Positions 13,048-23,751 of a DNA stretch of 64,000 nucleotides are shown piece after piece; positions within the stretch are counted from its first letter, which is position 1; each line of letters begins with the position of its first letter. The notes beneath the pieces were generated by a model, which searched no databases, was not told the DNA's origin, and worked only from the letters and a program-made list of their open reading frames with translations. The DNA lies in assembly GCA_003952965.2 (NCBI GenBank), contig CM025855.1:8508441-8572440 (forward strand), given 5' to 3'. Source of the stretch: Morella rubra. Taxonomy: Eukaryota > Streptophyta > Magnoliopsida > Fagales > Myricaceae. The position numbers and the translations under genes were made by a program.

Positions 13048-13833
13048 AACTAAGAAACTAACTTATTAATTGATTATTAGCGTCTATTCTAGAGAGAGAG
13101 GCTCTGCCTTCTCTTTAGAATTTTTCCCTTCTTGGCCTACTGAACCTCTCCTCCCACCTCCTTCTTCAGCGGCGAGAGGAGCTCCAGCTCCTCCGGCCCC
13201 CCTCTCCTCCTCTGCTCTTGCCTTCTGTGACCGGATCCCTCAATAAACCCCTCCCTTTTGACCACTTTCAGGGGCTTTTTTTCAACGACTTTTGTGGCTA
13301 GATCTACGCTTTTTGGAGGTTTTTGAAAACCACAACCGACGGGGACGACATCTACATCTACTAAAGAAGCTTTCTGCACTGGCCAACTAGCGACAGGACG
13401 ACACATGTGATCTCACACGCTACCACGCAGGAGCATGGATATCACGTGCCCATCCCTTTATCTTAATTTTTTAGCAGCAGGTGGTCCTCTTCGGAATGCA
13501 CGCGCCAGGTGGCTGGCATCTAGACGTCTAGGCGCTTCTCGTGGTCATCTCCGATGACCGGCCGGGCAGCACGTGTGGGCTCAAGTGCGCGTGGATCTCA
13601 TGCGCCTCCCCATTTTTAGATCTGGCCAGTCTATCGCCTCCAGCTGCTAGTCTTGCTACCCTATTCCACCATCGGTTTTCCTTTTCCACTGGTCGTCTCA
13701 GCTTGCTGTCCTTCGTGGGCTTTCCATCCTTTATGGGTCTCCAGAGGGTCCAACACACCCCTTAAAGCATGTACTCGAGGTTTTCAAACCTTCTTAATCT
13801 TAATGAAAGCTTGCTGTTTTGATTAAAAAAAAT
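13048..13833 (+). mobile_element. Retroposed GC-rich element, probably a LINE leader-derived non-autonomous copy
   Basis: A GC-rich block in AT-rich surroundings ends in an A-run (about 13825-13832). It is flanked by the 12-bp direct repeat TTGTTGAAGTTT at 13036-13047 and 13834-13845. An A-tail plus a target duplication of this size is the mark of LINE-type reverse transcription. There is no long protein-coding frame. The GC-rich opening with CTCC and CGGCG motifs resembles LINE 5' leaders, and a similar block lies at about 33.0-33.55 kb. Family assignment is inference. Confidence 0.5.
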
Positions 13834-13956
13834 TTGTTGAAGTTTGTATAAAAGTTATTAGTGTTTATGTAAAATTTTTTAAGATTTTGAATATTCTTTT
13901 TATAAATTTTGTTTAATACCCATTCTAGAATATTTCTCCAAAGACATTGATATTTT

Positions 13957-14147
13957 GGGGGCGTTTGTTTGTCTAATTTTTTGGGGGTCTAAAATTTCCA
14001 CCACACCAAACACATTTCACAAACCCAATAAACTTCACACTTTTACACATACACTTCACACTTTTCACAAACCCCAATAAACTTTAACATTCAAAAGATT
14101 TTCAAAATTTTGAGAATATTCTCTAAAATTTCGATAAACAAATGCCC
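13957..14147. mobile_element. MITE, family m1
   Basis: About 190 bp with inverted ends (GGGGCGTTTGTTTG at the left, ATAAACAAATGCCC at the right) and an AT-rich interior without coding capacity. A second copy lies in opposite orientation at about 41716-41905. The superfamily is not certain: the ends resemble Tourist/Harbinger or hAT MITEs. Confidence 0.6.
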
Positions 14148-14159
14148 TATTTATCTTAT

Positions 14160-15850
14160 TTCTTTTTTAAACACATAGCAAAGCAACCCACGCCACCGCC
14201 GCTTGATAAGTCCATAGCTAACTTTTAATCTTTCCCTTGCGCCGACACGGGCAAGCTGGAGCCAATTTCTTTCAAAGCAGATTAATACTTTTTCATTCTT
14301 TTTGGTACCAATTGGTTGCTGTATTCTCTATTTCTAATCATTAAAGCTATGAAACGATTGGAGTTGCTTAGAAGATTAATTTGTACGTACCGATGATCAT
14401 GATTAAGTTAAGGTTAGGTAGCTTTCATTTTGCTCTTTTGAACGAGTTCATGCATGTGAAGCAAAGATGTTACATTCAAGGGCTGTGCCTCTCTGTCCCA
14501 CGTCTTCTTGAGTCCAACCTCGCTATTTACAAATTGTGACCAAAATTTTGGATGAAATATTAGCAGGCCCCTGTAGGGTACCGTTTGTGGTATCTGTTGT
14601 TCTCGTGCCTGGTGACCCGAAATTCGGCCTGAAAAATGTTTGACAATTCAATTTAAGAAATTTTTGCGAGGTGAAGATGCGAAGTATTAAAAGCTTGATG
14701 AAATTTTTTAGAAGCTATAGGAAGTCAACTATCAAAGGTGAAAAAAAACCACTTTATTATTTTTAATTTCGTGGGGCTTTGAAATTGTCAAAATAGAAAT
14801 CTGCCAGGACACTTTAATGTCAATGCCAAAGGGCACTATCAAGCACTTAGAATTTGATACGTATACCCTTTTGCTGACGAAAAAAAAAAAAAAAAAAAAA
14901 AGAGATGAAGAACGGGTACGTGTCCAATCAATTCGATAAAGGAAAACTGAGCCGCAGAGAGAGATTATCCGATAATGTCAAAGGACAGCGACATGGAATG
15001 GGAGAGAATTGGAGTCGCATGTGTTTTTTACGTCACAGCTATTATTTCCCTTGACTAAGATGTAATGGGGATGAAATACTACTTTTGGCCTTCTGTGCTG
15101 TTCTGTAATGCTGCTCTTACCACATGATGATGACAACCTGACCAGAGTGTCTTTTTATCTCAAATTTTAAAATTTAGTTAAAAATAATTATAGTAAAATT
15201 TTAGTACCTAATTAAAAAAATTATAAAATAATCTTTCTTTCTATTAAATTATTTTTTTTATTATAATATTCATTCAAATCTTCTATCTCTTCACTTTTTC
15301 ACCAACTCTCCTACTTCAAAATTTTAAAACTCAAATAAAAAAATCTACTTAAATTATCTGTCTCCAACTTTTTTACCAATTCTCGTAAACTAAAAATTTG
15401 CAAACACCATCAAATGCGCCATGGTTTTACACCCCTTACACTCACACTCACGGCAGTGGAAGTAGGGCAGTGGCAGAAGAGAGAGAGAGAGAGCAAAAAA
15501 AAAAAAAAAAACTAGGGCAGTGTCACCTTGAGGGTACAATGCCTAAGTTAGTCAACCACCATTTCTAAATTAAAAATAATGCCTAAGAAATCATGAAACG
15601 CGTACTGATCTTTTTATAGAGACAAACTGAACCAATTCGTCTATAACAAGTGATTAATTTTCTTTCCTTTTTTGGTTGAGGAGATTCCAATTAGTCTATA
15701 GCAGGAGATTAACTCTGTAATCCATTTGGTCACAATTTGATTTTAAAATAAGAAAAAAATAGGGTGTTTCCTTCCTCTCTACGATTTTATCCCAATCCAT
15801 TAGAGTAAGCCTTGTCTTTCCATCAAGATAAGATTTCATCGAAACAAGAA
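14160..15850. other. Segment X, continued (non-coding)
   Basis: It matches about 40417-43070 of unit 2 apart from the MITE and foldback insertions there. It holds a poly-A run near 14880-14902 and a GA repeat near 15478-15494. No gene is supported. Confidence 0.6.
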
Positions 15851-16366
15851 GGGTTAAGTATTCATTTCATCTCCAAGTTTTTACCCTTTTTAACAAATCA
15901 TCCTTTGGTTTTCAACTTGATCATAGAGGTCCCTAGTTTATAATTTTTGTCAAAGAAGTTATTCTCTTTAATTTTCATTCTCAAAATTAATGGTTCACAC
16001 GTAAGCATCAATCATAAGTTCACATGTGTCACCCAAAAACTAAAATAATGTGACTTATAATTTTTTTAAGTTTTTCTTAATTTTTTTTTATTTTTTAAAA
16101 TAATTAAATCAATTTACTTAATTTTATTTTTTAAAATAAAAAATTATGAAAAAAAATTAGAAAAATTATAAGTCTCATGGTTTTAATTTTTGTTAACACG
16201 TGTATTGAAACTAGCTTGTGAATTTTTAACTTTATAGATAGAAGTTTAACGAAAAAATTTGTTTGATAAAAATTGCAAATTCAAAGACATTTATGATCAA
16301 TTTGAAAACTCAAAGACTATTTATTAAAATGGGTAAAAACCCAAGGACTAAATAGGTATATAACCC
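15851..16366. mobile_element. Foldback MULE-type MITE with 9-bp target duplication
   Basis: 516 bp whose two arms are long inverted repeats of each other: the left arm starts GGGTTAAGTATTCATTT and the right arm ends with the inverse of a closely related sequence. The flanks are aaacaagaa (15842-15850) and aaattagaa (16367-16375), a 9-bp repeat with two mismatches. The matching site in unit 2 (aaataagaa, 43066-43074) is single and unfilled. A 9-bp duplication and long terminal inverted repeats point to the Mutator superfamily. No coding capacity. Confidence 0.75.
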
Positions 16367-16496
16367 AAATTAGAAAACTAGAAACATAAGGAATGAGTCT
16401 TTGAAGTAGTCTGAAGGTTGGGCTGTTTTATTGAGTCTTTTTTTAAAAAAAAATCATGTTCCATAGATAGAACCGATAGGATACAGGCCATAGTAT

Positions 16497-17276
16497 TCAT
16501 AAATTACAATCACAGTGGAAAATAAAATTAGGAAGACGTTCTAAAGGGATGGGGCCCAAAATGGATGAGGAAGCTGCCCATTTTGCAGTGAGATACGTCA
16601 TCCTATTAGCTTGTCTTGGAATCCGTTTCAGTTGCCAAAAAGAATTTCGGCTCAGCAAGTCCCTAAGAGACTCAACCAGCTCCTCAATCTGCCACAATAG
16701 AATGGGCAGAGACTTGTTTACTTCAGCAGAGAAGTTGGGAATCACTTTCAAAATGACCTTGAGCCAGCCTTGCCTTGTAGTCTGTTCCATTGCAATCTTA
16801 ACTGCTATTGCCTCTCCAAGCAAAGGGTCTACAGCATTAATTTGTTTCATATAAAGCCAACAGAAAGAACTAAAGTTGTCTCTACAAGATATTGTTGTAT
16901 ACGACCCATAAGCCTGCACAACTACATCAATGTTAATCTTCAACCACCCACAGTTAGGAGGTTTCCACACTTTTGGATTGCATTTGTCTAATTCGAACCA
17001 AGCTGAAATATGATCAGACATCCGTGCTTTAACTAAAACAATTAATTTATGAAGGTCAACCATCTCATTTCTACGGACCACCCCATTTCTAGTTTGGCAC
17101 AAAAAGTCAAAAATTATGGCCACATTGATAAGAAAATTTCTATGATCATTTTTGCTATTAAATGCTCTCCTGTGATCCAGCACCAAGAATCTCACATTGT
17201 CGAGCATAGATGTATATGGAATTCCAGTGATGTCAAAGGACCAATTTGATTGCCTCCATGAAACTCTAGTCATCAT
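16497..17276 (-). pseudogene. LINE RNase H (RVT_3) region
   Basis: A 259-residue open frame on the minus strand. KPPNCGWLKINIDVVVQAYG is the start of the RNase H fold (usually CPPxGxxKINxDGA), and GEAIAVKIAMEQT and RIPRQANRMTYLTAKWA match the later conserved blocks. The usual catalytic Asp-Gly pair is changed to Asp-Val. The frame ends close to the LINE 3' end, as expected. It is part of the LINE above, not a host gene. Confidence 0.8.
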
Positions 17277-17408
17277 GCATTATGTAAAAAGATGGAGAGG
17301 AGATTCCATACAGTATGGGCAGAGAGTACATGGGGCCCAGCTTGCCACATCTAGGAAGTTTGAATGCGCATATACGCCCTTCATCAACAAAGCATCAATT
17401 GCTATTTT

Positions 17409-17783
17409 TCACAATATTAGTTTCAGTCTATCTTGCATATCCAGCTGCCAAATCTTTGACCTCAAGATTTTATCTTGCTGCATGTGAGAAAGACATATCC
17501 TCATCTGCTCCTTCCCAGTGACTGATTTAACTGTAAATCTACCGTACAGATCATCTGCCCAAATAATTTGATCACTCCTATTTTGCCGAGGAGGTGGAAG
17601 TTTCAGCATCAAGTCAGCATAAGCCTCATCAAAAGAATTTCGCACTAGCCCTTCGTCCCATAATCCACTCTCCTGGTCTATTAAATCGGTCACCACTTGT
17701 AGCTTTGGATCATCATTCCTCCATGTAGGCCTCTTTCTTGGGCAATAATAGGTCAAGTGCGCATGATCCATCGCCATACCCAT
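17409..17783 (-). pseudogene. LINE zf-RVT linker region
   Basis: The minus-strand frame includes NDPKLQVVTDLIDQESGLWD, DQIIWADDLYGRFTVKSVTG and KIWQLDMQDRLKLIL. These match the stretch between reverse transcriptase and the zinc-binding zf-RVT domain of plant LINEs (typically GxFSVKSAY and IWKLxVPPKVKxFLW). It is part of the dead LINE. Confidence 0.75.
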
Positions 17784-17994
17784 GAGGAATTAGTTCTATT
17801 GGGAGCATCCAGAAAATTAGAATTGTAGAAATATTGGCTTGAAGTAGTTAAACCCAGAGATTATTTGGACATGTGAGAATCAATCACCCCAACTTTGCAA
17901 TCATAGCTTGGTTGACATCATAAGTTCGTCTAATGCCTAAGCCCCCAAATTCTTTTGGTAAACAAATAAGATCACATGCAAGGGGGTAAAATTT

Positions 17995-19275
17995 CTAGTC
18001 TTTTGGGGTTGAAAAATCCCACCAGAAATCTTTTAATATCTGATCAATAGACATGCACCAACTCTTAGGCATTAGAAAAGCAGACATATAATACTGTGGG
18101 AGGGCTGTAGCAACAGCTTTGATTAATGTGGTGCGACTAGCTTGGGATAGGGTCTTAGCCTTCCACCCAACAACTTTCTTCATCACTCTGTCTTTGACAT
18201 CTGCAAATGCCATCTTTTTTTATCTGCCCAAGAAAAGTGGGAGGCCTAAATATTTGCTGGAACTTGACATAATCTTCAGCTTAAGAATATTTCGGATGGA
18301 AGCAACAACTTCAATGTGTGTATTAGGGCTGCAATAGACTACAAACTTGGAATGGTTAATAAGTTGACCAGACCATTTTGCATTTCTGCAAAGTATATTC
18401 TGTATTTCCATGGCCTCCCTTCCATTTGCATGGAAAAAGACCAAAAGATCATCCGCGAACATAAGATGTGAGACTGATGGGGCATGTCTCGCCACCTTTA
18501 TGCCATGTAATAGCCCTTGAGCTTCAACTCGATTGAGTAACCGCATGAGGACTTCAGCTGCAAGAATAAAAAGAAAAGGGGATAAAGGGTCCACTTGTCT
18601 GAGACCATGTTGAGGAGTAAAAAGTCCATATGGGCTGCCATTGAGCATAATAGAAAATGATATTGTAGTGATACATTACTCAATCAAACGAATCCAATGA
18701 TAAGCAAAACCAAAGCATTTCAAAATATGAAGAATAAACTTCTATTCAAGCCTATCATAGGCTTTTTCCATATCCAATTTAATGGATGCCAAGCCTTTTC
18801 TACCTTTTTTAATTTTCATAGTATAGAGAAGTTCCTGGGTAATGATGCAATTTTCTTGAATTAATCTACCTGGAACAAAAGCAGCTTTGCGGGCTGAAAT
18901 CAACTTGTGTATCACTTGCTTCAATCGACAAGTCAGAATTTTAGATATAATTTTATAAGTTACGTTACATAGACTAATTGGTCGAAACTGTCCAACCATA
19001 GTCGGTGAAGTAACTTTAGGAATTAAAGTGATAAAAGTATGGTTTAGCTATCTTGCCAAAGCTACAGAAGTAAAAAAATTATGAACCATACAGATTACCT
19101 CCTCCCGACCAGTGGGCCAATAGTGTTGAAAAAAATAGGCAGTCATTCTGTCAGGTTCAGGTGCTTTGCTTGCTCCAATGCTTTTGCACTGCCATATGAA
19201 TCTCCTTTTTCGATGGTAAGCTACATAGCATCTCATTCTCAGCTTGAGAAATAGTTGGTTGAATGAATTCCTCAA
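17995..19275 (-). pseudogene. LINE reverse transcriptase region
   Basis: Several minus-strand frames cover the reverse transcriptase. FRPISLCNVTYKIISKILT and KLDMEKAYDRLE lie at 18742-18999. GLRQVDPLSPFLFILAAEVL and the catalytic FADD (the YxDD box) lie at 18220-18648, and KYLGLPLF follows. KVVGWKAKTLSQASRTTLIK and DFWWDF at 17995-18213 are the post-RT block. The region is split over at least four frames, so no intact enzyme is encoded. Confidence 0.85.
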
Positions 19276-19859
19276 TGTTTGTTGCTAGCTCCGAATCCGA
19301 AGTTTTGTAGATATCCTTGAAATGTTGGACGAATAAATCACCAATGTGCTTTCAGTTGTACTTCCAATGGCCAGTGGAGGTTTGAATAACATCTATACTA
19401 GTCTCCTGATAATAGTAGAGAGGTGGAAATGCTTTATATTAAGATTTGTGGTTGTCAGCCACAAATTTTTGGAATTGTTCTTCCAGAGAATTTTCTCCCT
19501 CCTTGACTCTTCTTGCAATTGAATTCTAATAGATTGTTCTGCTGCATATTAGGTCTCAGAAGGGTTAAGTTGTTGAATGGAGTCCAATTGAGTGTTAAGA
19601 TTATGGAACTTTATTTGCATATGACCAAAACTTTCTCTATTCCATGTACTGAGAGCATCTTTGGTTGCTTTGATTTTTCGGATCAGTTTATGAGCTGGAG
19701 AGCCTGATTACTGCTGGTTCCATGCACTGTTAATCACATTCCAGCTAGATTCATCCCTCGACCAAAAGTTCTCAAAGCGAAAAGGCTTAGGGCCTTTGGG
19801 CAACTTTCCACAAGTATATAGGATGATCGAGGTATGGTCTGATGCTTCCCTTAAAAGGT

Positions 19860-20510
19860 GCTAAATTACAGCATGTGGAAAAAGAATCGCCCACTCTCCA
19901 TTCGCTACCTCTTTGTCCAACCTCTCCCTGATTTGGTGATTTCTCTTCTGGCCATTACACCATGTGAATGGATTTTCAGAAAATCCAATGTTCGTCAAGC
20001 TATGGTTAAGTCGAAGCTAATAGAAATGGTCACTAGAAGAGCTCACAAAAGGACGACTCCCCTATTTTTTGTTGCCACTTGAGAGAGCATTAAAATCCCC
20101 CAAGACCACCCAAGGACCATCTACTGCTTTCCCAATATCTTTCAGCGAATTCCAGAACCATTCTTTCCGATTCCAGTCAGTCGGGCTATGGATTAGAGTG
20201 AGATTCCACAGTTGAGATGGGGGATCAGATCGAATACTGAGGTGGATGATATGTCATTTAGTAAGGAGAGTATCAAAATTGACTCCTAGTCGCCAAGCGA
20301 AAATCATTCCTCCATGGAGGTGCACTGCTGGGATATCAATAAACAAAGGAAATCCCAGATTCAACAAAATTCTTTTAGCAGCTCAAATTTTCGTTTCAAC
20401 AAAACAAAGGCAATTTGGATTTTTCTGCCTTATTAGAGCTCGTAAAGCTCAGATTGCCGAGACACAAGCCAAACCCCGACAATTCCAAAATAATATGATC
20501 ATGGGTGCCT
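19860..20510 (-). pseudogene. LINE AP-endonuclease region
   Basis: The minus strand from about 20500 down reads FWNCRGLACVSAI, then ALRALIRQKNPNCLCFVETK, HGGMIFAWR and GPWVVLGDFNAL. These are the N-C-R-G, F-x-E-T-K and G-D-F-N boxes of the LINE endonuclease, which nicks the target for primed reverse transcription. In-frame stops interrupt it. Confidence 0.8.
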
Positions 20511-20600
20511 AGGGAACATGGTAAGGCTCGTCTCTTCAGTCGTGGTAGTGTCATCAATCTCCATAGAAACAATAGTTTTTCCTTTCTTTCTCGGAGAGCA

Positions 20601-20897
20601 TCACACCTGTTTCCATTTTGCGAAAGGCATAAGTTCCTCAAGCTCTTCGTCATTGTTGGCACTATCTTGAGATGGACCGAAGAAGATTGTGAATCCCTCC
20701 TCATTAAGTTTTTTCTTAGGTTGAGGCTGGGGATTATCTTCGTTATTGAAAACCAGCCGTCTTTTAGCTCCTTGTACAATATTAAGCCCGCTAGTGTCAG
20801 TGTCCATACAACCATATTGGGCTTCCATTTGTTTTAGCTTAGTCTTAGTAGCTTCCCATGCCCAAAGATCTTCCTCGGACTCCAATTCCTGGATCAC
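20601..20897 (-). pseudogene. LINE ORF1 C-terminal remnant
   Basis: A minus-strand frame with an acidic stretch and the basic patch AKRRLVFNNEDNPQPQPKKK, lying directly upstream of the endonuclease start. Its place and composition fit the C-terminal tail of a plant LINE ORF1 product. There is no zinc knuckle in the visible part, so the assignment rests on position. Confidence 0.5.
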
Positions 20898-21080
20898 AAC
20901 TCACTTGTGCTTGGCCCCAGCCAGGGGAGGCCCAGTCATATCTATAGAGGTCCAAGATAAAGGTGTTTCACTTCCTAGATTCGGTGTCTCTTTCGAAGAG
21001 TAAATACCAAGAGCAAGGGTCCTTGGATTGCTGGGTCCCTCCATGAGAGGGGAGCTACATTGAGTTTTATAGAGAATGTG

Positions 21081-23488
21081 ATGTTCTCTGCTGACAAGAA
21101 TTACGACATTAGTCATGGCTACGTAATTAATAAGGTAGGAGAGGAAGCCATAGATCATCCTCACCCGAAAAGGTACCTAGCATGAAACCCAAACCCCTTG
21201 GGCTAAGAAAAAGACCTTCCTCATAAAGACAAAGACAAAGACAAAGGCAAAGACAAAGACAAGGCCGTGACAACAGTCATGCTGATGATGTTTAATTGTA
21301 AAAATTTTGGAGTGTTGGAGTGGTGAAAAAGTGAAGAGAGATGATTTGAATGAATTTTTTATATTTATTTGGAGTGAAAAGTGATGATTTTATGGAGAGA
21401 GAGAGAGAGAGAAAGAGAGAATTTTGGGAAGTTATTTTATTGGGGTGAAAATTTTAGGGGCCCAAAATTTTTGCAACCAAACATCTCCAAGTAATTGCTT
21501 TGTTATTTGTTCCATTATGCTTATTCTTTTAATGTTCTAGTTTAGTGGCCTGATTATATATCGTGTCTGCTCTATCTTCTTTGTGTAAGACTCTTATTAA
21601 TTATGATATCTACTCCACCTTGTCGAGAAAAGAAAAAAAAACAAAAAAGGAGGTGGATCGATGGCAAAGGAAGACCATAATTAGTGGTAGCATGTGGACC
21701 TAGGAAAGGCAGAAAGTGAAGACGAAAGAGAAACATAAACCGGGAAGGTAAGAACAAAAAGAAGAAGATCCTGTAGCATGTGAGGCTGGCCTCTTGATCA
21801 TGTCTTGACCTCTAAGCACAATGATGGATATTAGGGCTACAGCTTGCCCAAATTTTTTTAGCATTTTACTTTAGAACCAAATTCTTTTAAAATTTTCACT
21901 TTAGCCCCTAAGTTCTGCATTTCCTAGTCAAACAAGTGTGAAGTCTGCCCCTCCAAAATATTTTTCAATTTCAAGTTTATAAAAGGTTGCCTCATGTACT
22001 CTCATTTATTGGCCAAACATGAGAAAAGTCTGCCCCCTTTCTTCTTAAAATGACGCATTTGATTTTTTTCTCACATTTTAAAAAAAATTCTAACCATTAA
22101 ATATTAAAAAGGAAATATATAACTAACTAATTCTCCATTATTTTCATTATTTTTAGACCAAAAAGCTCCCTTATTAATTTCAAACTAACTAAAATTTTTA
22201 AAAATAAATATCTAACTGAAAATACTTCTAAATAACCCATAATACATATATACAATGAATTATAAAAAATGAAAGAGATTGTTGGAAGTGTGTCAATAAC
22301 TTACTTAAGATTATCATAGTCAATTTACGTTCCAAAACTATATGTTCATATGTACTTTTTCTTTGTTTAGTAGATTATTTTAAAGATTAAATATTAAATT
22401 CTAAAAATATGTAAAAGTTTTTTTGGACAAACTATCTTTTCAATTAATTATTTATATAATTGTGTGACAAAACAGTAATTATACTTTATAGAGTTGACCT
22501 CGCGTTTTGATTACAAGTAGTGGTTTATTTGTAAGGATGACTAAAGCTATTTTATATGATAACATAAAATAGTTTTCAAAAGCATATCTCTTTCTCCCCC
22601 TACTCTTCTACTAATATTTACTTTTCACTTTCTTCTTTATCATTAGTTTTGTATGGTTATGCAAAATCCCATTAAAATTTATTTATTTTGTTCTAAGTTT
22701 TGATGACTTATTGTCTCAATAACAGGTTTTGTTATTCTAAAGTTCATAAAATAGTATCATTGTAAAGTTTCAGGTAATGATAATCCTACACTAGACTTCA
22801 ATATGTCTATCTAATATTGTAGCTGATCCTAGTCTTAATATTAGAAGGCATTGAAAATAGAATATTGGGATTCATAATTTTACATTTCACAACACTAGAA
22901 AAACAAAATTTTATACGCATCCGAACAAAACATAGTAATTAGGGCAAATTACAATAATCCCACAAACTATCACCCTTTTTTAAATTACCACTAAACTAAC
23001 ACTCGTTGCAACTCACCTTTAAACTATGTCCATGTTGTGGTTCCATCTCCCAATTGATTTGGGGTGTCAATTTAAACGGAATCCGTCCTAAGTGCATTAC
23101 ATGTGATGTGACCCTTAATCCACGTTAAAAGACCGTAGAGGGTGAATGAAAACTCGCAACTCATATTGCATGAGGGAGCACAATTTTATCTATTTGAGCT
23201 AAAAGAGCAAGAAGGAGGTTAAAGAAACAAAAAGTTGTGTACCTTGTAAATCAAGTTTTTCATGTGTACCCTTAGCTTCTCCTGCATAAACTAGAATAAT
23301 ATTGTAGAAGATCTCAATAAGAAGGACTTGGTAATAGAATATTGGGATTCAAAATATTACATCTCACAACACTAGAGAAACAAAATTTTGTACACATCCG
23401 AACAAAATACTATAATTATAAAATCAACATCATTTATATCTGTCACTTGAGATCTTAATCTAAATTGAGTCGCCTTTGCAGAGGGAGT
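21081..23488. repeat. Segment C, copy 1 (AT-rich duplicated spacer)
   Basis: It matches 44571-46800 over its whole length and 37941 to about 40117 over its middle part. No protein-coding content is recognisable. It contains a hexamer repeat (AAGACA type) at 21224-21264. Phrases such as gggcaaattacaataa look like fragments of MITE ends, so the segment may itself be made of old DNA-transposon pieces. Confidence 0.8.
21224..21264. repeat. AAGACA hexamer microsatellite
   Basis: About seven head-to-tail copies of a six-base unit with minor changes (one reads AAGGCA). A shorter related tract lies in the matching place of unit 2 (about 44667-44690). Confidence 0.75.
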
Positions 23489-23751
23489 TGTTGAAATGAG
23501 AGAAAAGACGGAGAGATTGAAGAATACTTTGTATATTTTGAGATGTGTATAAACTGTACAATGACCCGTCCTTTTATAGGAGAAAGAGAGCTATACAGGG
23601 AAACTAGAATCAACAGAATAATTACAAATCACAATCTGATCACAAATCACAATCTTCTTAATATGAGAATATCTTCCTGATTTAGGAAGATCATGGAAGA
23701 TATATTTCCATGATCTTCTAGAATCAGGAAGATATAGGCAATATACTAACA
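23489..23751 (-). repeat. 3' LTR of the Ty1/copia element
   Basis: On the + strand it starts TGTTGAAAT and ends ATATACTAACA, with TG...CA termini. It pairs with 28364-28613 and differs by scattered substitutions and one length difference of about 18 bases. A C-rich stretch on the + strand next to it is the complement of the polypurine tract. Confidence 0.9.

Larger units (their letters stand above)
16436..21063 (-). mobile_element. L1-type LINE, nearly full pol region, decayed
   Basis: Read on the minus strand, the element carries the end of ORF1, then an AP-type endonuclease, reverse transcriptase, zf-RVT and RNase H. The 3' end is at about 16436, where the + strand shows a T-run. The unit 2 counterpart (about 43225) carries no LINE at this point. 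Candidate 11-bp target repeats are gttttattgag (16425-16435) and gttttatagag (21064-21074), one mismatch. The ORFs are broken by several stops and frame changes, so the copy is dead. The 5' end is probably truncated. Confidence 0.85.
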
